Positions 62,061-64,000 of a DNA stretch of 64,000 nucleotides are shown piece by piece. Every line of letters starts with the position of its first letter. The first letter of the stretch is position 1. The position numbers and the translations under genes are program-made. Below the pieces are notes generated by a model. The model did not search any database. It saw nothing but the letters and a program-made list of their open reading frames with translations, and was not told the DNA's origin. The DNA comes from Pyronema omphalodes (taxonomy: Eukaryota > Ascomycota > Pezizomycetes > Pezizales > Pyronemataceae), in contig JAJJXM010000066.1 in NCBI GenBank assembly GCA_024516155.1, forward strand, positions 248,001 to 312,000, given 5' to 3'.

Positions 62061-62446
62061 TCTTGGAATTGGTGCGATTATAGCGGGGGCGGGGGCTGCG
62101 GCTGCGGCTGTGGTAGGGGGTGCGGCGGTTCGCGGCACTGTCTCTAGGCCATTTGGATAAACCTGGACGGAGCCAGTCTGGATAACTACAGGGGAATGGG
62201 GGCCGGGGTTGGAGCTTCCGGAGCGCGGGAGGCGACAGGGCTGGAGACCCGAGTGCTGTTACGGGAGCCGGGGGTTTCGGCGAGGTCGTTTAAGAGATAG
62301 CCCGTGGGGTGTTCTTGGGCGTCTATGATGGATTGCGCGAGTTGTTTGGTGCAAGTAAGCGGTTCATGGCCGTCAGGGAACTGGGTCATGGAGGCGGCGT
62401 TCATAATTTGCTGCCAGTGTCCTTCGTCGATAAGTTTAACGTGCAT
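62061..62446 (-). pseudogene. F3 Gag N-terminal ORF (truncated frame)
   Basis: Homologue of 30441-30857, starting ATG 62446 (MHVKLIDEGHWQQIMN). One C is missing in the CCCCATTCCCC stretch, giving an early stop at 62186, so the Pro/Ala tail is out of frame. Confidence 0.55.
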
Positions 62447-62678
62447 TCTGGCGGGCTTGGAGGATTGGCTTGAATCTGATGGTGCGGCGGACGTGCTCCT
62501 GGTGAGTGTAGTCCTGGAGTTCCCAGCGGACCACAAGGTAGCAGTGATTTTCTGCTCTTCGGATGGTTCTTCGCACTGCGCCAGCGAATCGGTCGGAAAT
62601 CCCAAAGGTTTCGTTTAGGGTGTGCGTTTCCAGGGCTTGTTTTAAGGCGTAGGTCCAAGCAGAACCGGTGGGGTTCAT
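62436..62678 (-). CDS. F3 ORF0 (80 residues)
   Basis: MNPTGSAWTYALKQALE to QNAR-stop, same length as in F1 and F2 and with the same ATG/TAA overlap to the next ORF. Intact although gag in this copy is not. Confidence 0.62.
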   Translation of the reverse strand: MNPTGSAWTYALKQALETHTLNETFGISDRFAGAVRRTIRRAENHCYLVVRWELQDYTHQEHVRRTIRFKPILQARQNAR

Positions 62679-62713
62679 GCGTGTTGGTTGAATAATTATT
62701 CGATTGAACGTAA

Positions 62714-63244
62714 TGTCAGGGAACTAGGAACGGACGTTCAAAGAACACACTGAACACTACCGGCACGGGGGACTAGGCAGGTTCCAGGACGGAGAACGGA
62801 AGGACAAGGACCGAAGTGCTTGTCAGACGGACGGCACACGAAACAGGGACAGGGACAAGGACAAGAAATGACGTGGGACTGAAAGGAGAAGTCTTATTTA
62901 ATGACAAGGGAAAGACACAAGACGTTCGATGGAGAACTCAACAACGGGGAGGCAAGCCTCCTTATGTACAAAGGGGCGGCCAGCACTCTTGCTGGGCCGT
63001 CATCCAACATCGCTACATGAAAGCTTCCGTTCCCCATCAATTCACCTGCGACGCCACAGCTCTCCAGCTCATGGTACGTCATCCATCATCAATCAGTCTA
63101 TCAGTCACGACGGCACGGCACACACAACAACACAACAGCAACACAACACAACACGGCAAGACAACGGCACGATGTCAATCAACAACAACGACAACACCAT
63201 GATGACGCAACAACACAACGGCTCGTCAGCCGTGTGCCGTGACA
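62714..63244 (-). repeat. F3 5' LTR
   Basis: 531 bp, same ends as the 3' copy. The F leader follows on the minus strand below 62714. Confidence 0.93.
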
Positions 63245-63732
63245 AATGGCTATCCTGAATTACGATGAAAAAAGCAAAGAAGGCTGCTCTGAAGCGTGGG
63301 CTCTCTCGAGACCTTCAGACCAGTCTTGTTTACCAAGCCGAAGAACCTCAGAACTTCACCAAATTTGTGGATCTTTGTATGAAGCTAGATTATAGAATTC
63401 GAGCTCATTCAAACACCACAAAGCGGCACGTTCCTTCGGTCCCCAGTCGTTCCAGCTCCACGCCGTCTCGCCCGGCGTCCCACCCAACGAATACCAATAG
63501 TGGTAATTACGGATCGGCTCCCATGGACCTATCGGCTTCCCAAAAGGCTCAGAACCAACGCCGTCGTGATGAACGAATGGCTAAGGGACTCTGTCTTTAT
63601 TGTGGATCAGCCGATCACTTCAAGAACGAATGTTCTACGTTGGCAGCAAACAACTCCCGCAAGATTCGCCTAGCCGCCGCCGAGGTTTTGGATATCCCAA
63701 CAAACCCCGACGTCGACCAGGGAAAAGAGTAG
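63245..63732 (+). CDS. G Gag, second part (knuckle and end)
   Basis: Resumes MAILNYD. An A6 run near 63268 introduces a 1-nt frame change, after which 63265-63732 is open: KKAALKRGLSRDLQ, a Pro/Ser hinge, NSGNYGSAPMDLSASQKAQN, and the knuckle CLYCGSADHFKNEC, ending QGKE-stop. The GGGAAAA heptamer is at 63720-63726, 3 nt before TAG. Confidence 0.8.
63720..63726 (+). promoter_or_regulatory. GGGAAAA -1 frameshift heptamer, G gag/pol
   Basis: CAG-GGA-AAA-GAG-TAG in the gag frame; the -1 frame continues GKRVVHQQPVG into protease. The E equivalent is 49441-49447 (minus), where the following stop has been lost. Confidence 0.6.
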
Positions 63733-64000
63733 TCCATCAACAGCCTGTTGGCTCTGTTGTTGGACCAGCCCCTGCCTCGTCTTTCGTTTCATCTCAGGAA
63801 ATCGTTTATGTATCCGCTAGTTCTTTGTCAAGTAAACAAGAAAACGAATTGGATGGGAATCATTTGGTCGTGCCATGTACACTAACTGAACACAATACCA
63901 AAATCGATACTCATGCTCTCGTAGACTGCGGATGCACAGGAATTTCCTTCATGAACGAAGACTTCGCACGCCAACACAACTTCCCCCGTTATCAATTAAA
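63727..64000 (+). CDS. G pol, protease start (runs off the window)
   Basis: -1 frame after the heptamer: SSLSSKQENELDGNHLVV, then HALVDCGCTGISFMNE (protease catalytic Asp at 63924), FARQHN, open to the window edge. Same order as E (48900-49440). Confidence 0.8.

Larger units (their letters stand above)
56836..63244 (-). mobile_element. F3: complete F-family element in minus orientation (6409 bp) in G gag
   Basis: LTRs 56836-57366 (3') and 62714-63244 (5'), both 531 bp, about seven differences (1.3%). Flanks do not show a clean 5-bp duplication: AATGG follows the right end (63245-63249), while the left junction reads GATTAATGTCAGGG. This fits an AATGG duplication with 3 bp lost at the left junction. 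Pol is fully open and the gag/pol heptamer is intact; gag has one nonsense codon plus changes in the C-rich region. Confidence 0.93.
52289..64000 (+). mobile_element. G element (5' part): E-related Ty3/Gypsy with a 3.67-kb LTR
   Basis: 5' LTR 52289-55958, leader, ORF0 56022-56192, gag 56202-56835 plus 63245-63732, and protease from 63727, running off the window. Interrupted by F3. LTR ends match E (TGTCACGGCTCG at the start, CCGTTACA at the end) and the post-LTR sequence ACATAACTG is shared, so E and G are one lineage; the LTR bodies are unrelated. The presumed left TSD is CAACC (52284-52288). Confidence 0.85.

Noticed and set aside
1..64000. Host genes, tRNA, rRNA or snoRNA between elements
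   Set aside because: After removing the nested elements there is essentially no unassigned sequence, and no tRNA-like cloverleaf or conserved RNA stretch was noticed by eye. A covariance-model search would be needed to be certain.

Overview
The window contains no recognisable host gene, tRNA, rRNA or CRISPR array. Almost every base belongs to nested Ty3/Gypsy-type LTR retrotransposons. Three of the four family groups (A, F, E) visibly end pol in a chromodomain, so they look like chromoviruses. Together with TTAGGG-like motifs, short leader introns and a compact TE-on-TE arrangement, this points to a filamentous fungus with a TE-rich genome. A truffle or morel-like Pezizomycete is only a guess. 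Family letters used here (A, C, E, F, G) are my own labels; E and G are related.

Layout by insertion order, mostly supported by 5-bp target-site duplications (TSDs). (1) An old C-family LTR remnant (1-1218) carries a 695-bp MITE-like element (393-1087). (2) A C-family element begins at 1219 and runs on the + strand to 52288, where it is broken and continues beyond the window. It was hit four times: by A1 in its 5' LTR (1557-9352, TSD CCTGC), by A2 in its leader (10462-18320, minus, TSD CACTC), by E in RNase H (22543-51355, minus, TSD GGTGG), and by G in integrase (from 52289, + strand, right end outside the window). (3) E was hit by a solo C-family LTR (23542-24896, TSD GGCGT) and by F1 (27679-48894, + strand, TSD GTAAG). 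(4) F1 was hit by F2 in gag (29639-36043, TSD CGCGC) and by A3 at the RNase H/integrase junction (39028-46763, TSD ACGAG). (5) G was hit by F3 in gag (56836-63244, minus). Counting the old LTR, the nesting is five levels deep.

Gene content. Each family has gag (retrotransposon gag plus CCHC knuckle) and pol (aspartic protease, reverse transcriptase, RNase H, HHCC and D,D35E integrase, and a chromodomain where the end is visible). In all four family groups gag and pol are in -1 register around a GGGAAAA heptamer in the gag frame, shortly before the gag stop. That is a strong candidate for programmed -1 frameshifting. Three further coding features go beyond the standard gag-pol layout. Family A has a third ORF (312 codons, intact in all three copies) 5 nt after the pol stop; it is Cys/His-rich, proline-rich, and ends in a hydrophobic segment encoded inside the 3' LTR. 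Families E and G have a conserved 56-residue ORF just upstream of gag. Family F has an 80-residue ORF whose stop overlaps the next start codon.

The most unusual non-coding structure is the 5' LTR of G (52289-55958, about 3.67 kb). It contains a 680-bp unit twice (rich in TTAGGG, CACGTG and GATA motifs) followed by a 462-bp TATA-containing unit five times, with the last four units arranged as a duplicated dimer. Insertion age varies: the A1 LTRs differ at about one position, while E and C are old and carry several stops and frameshifts. Start and end coordinates were read by eye and may be off by a base or so.
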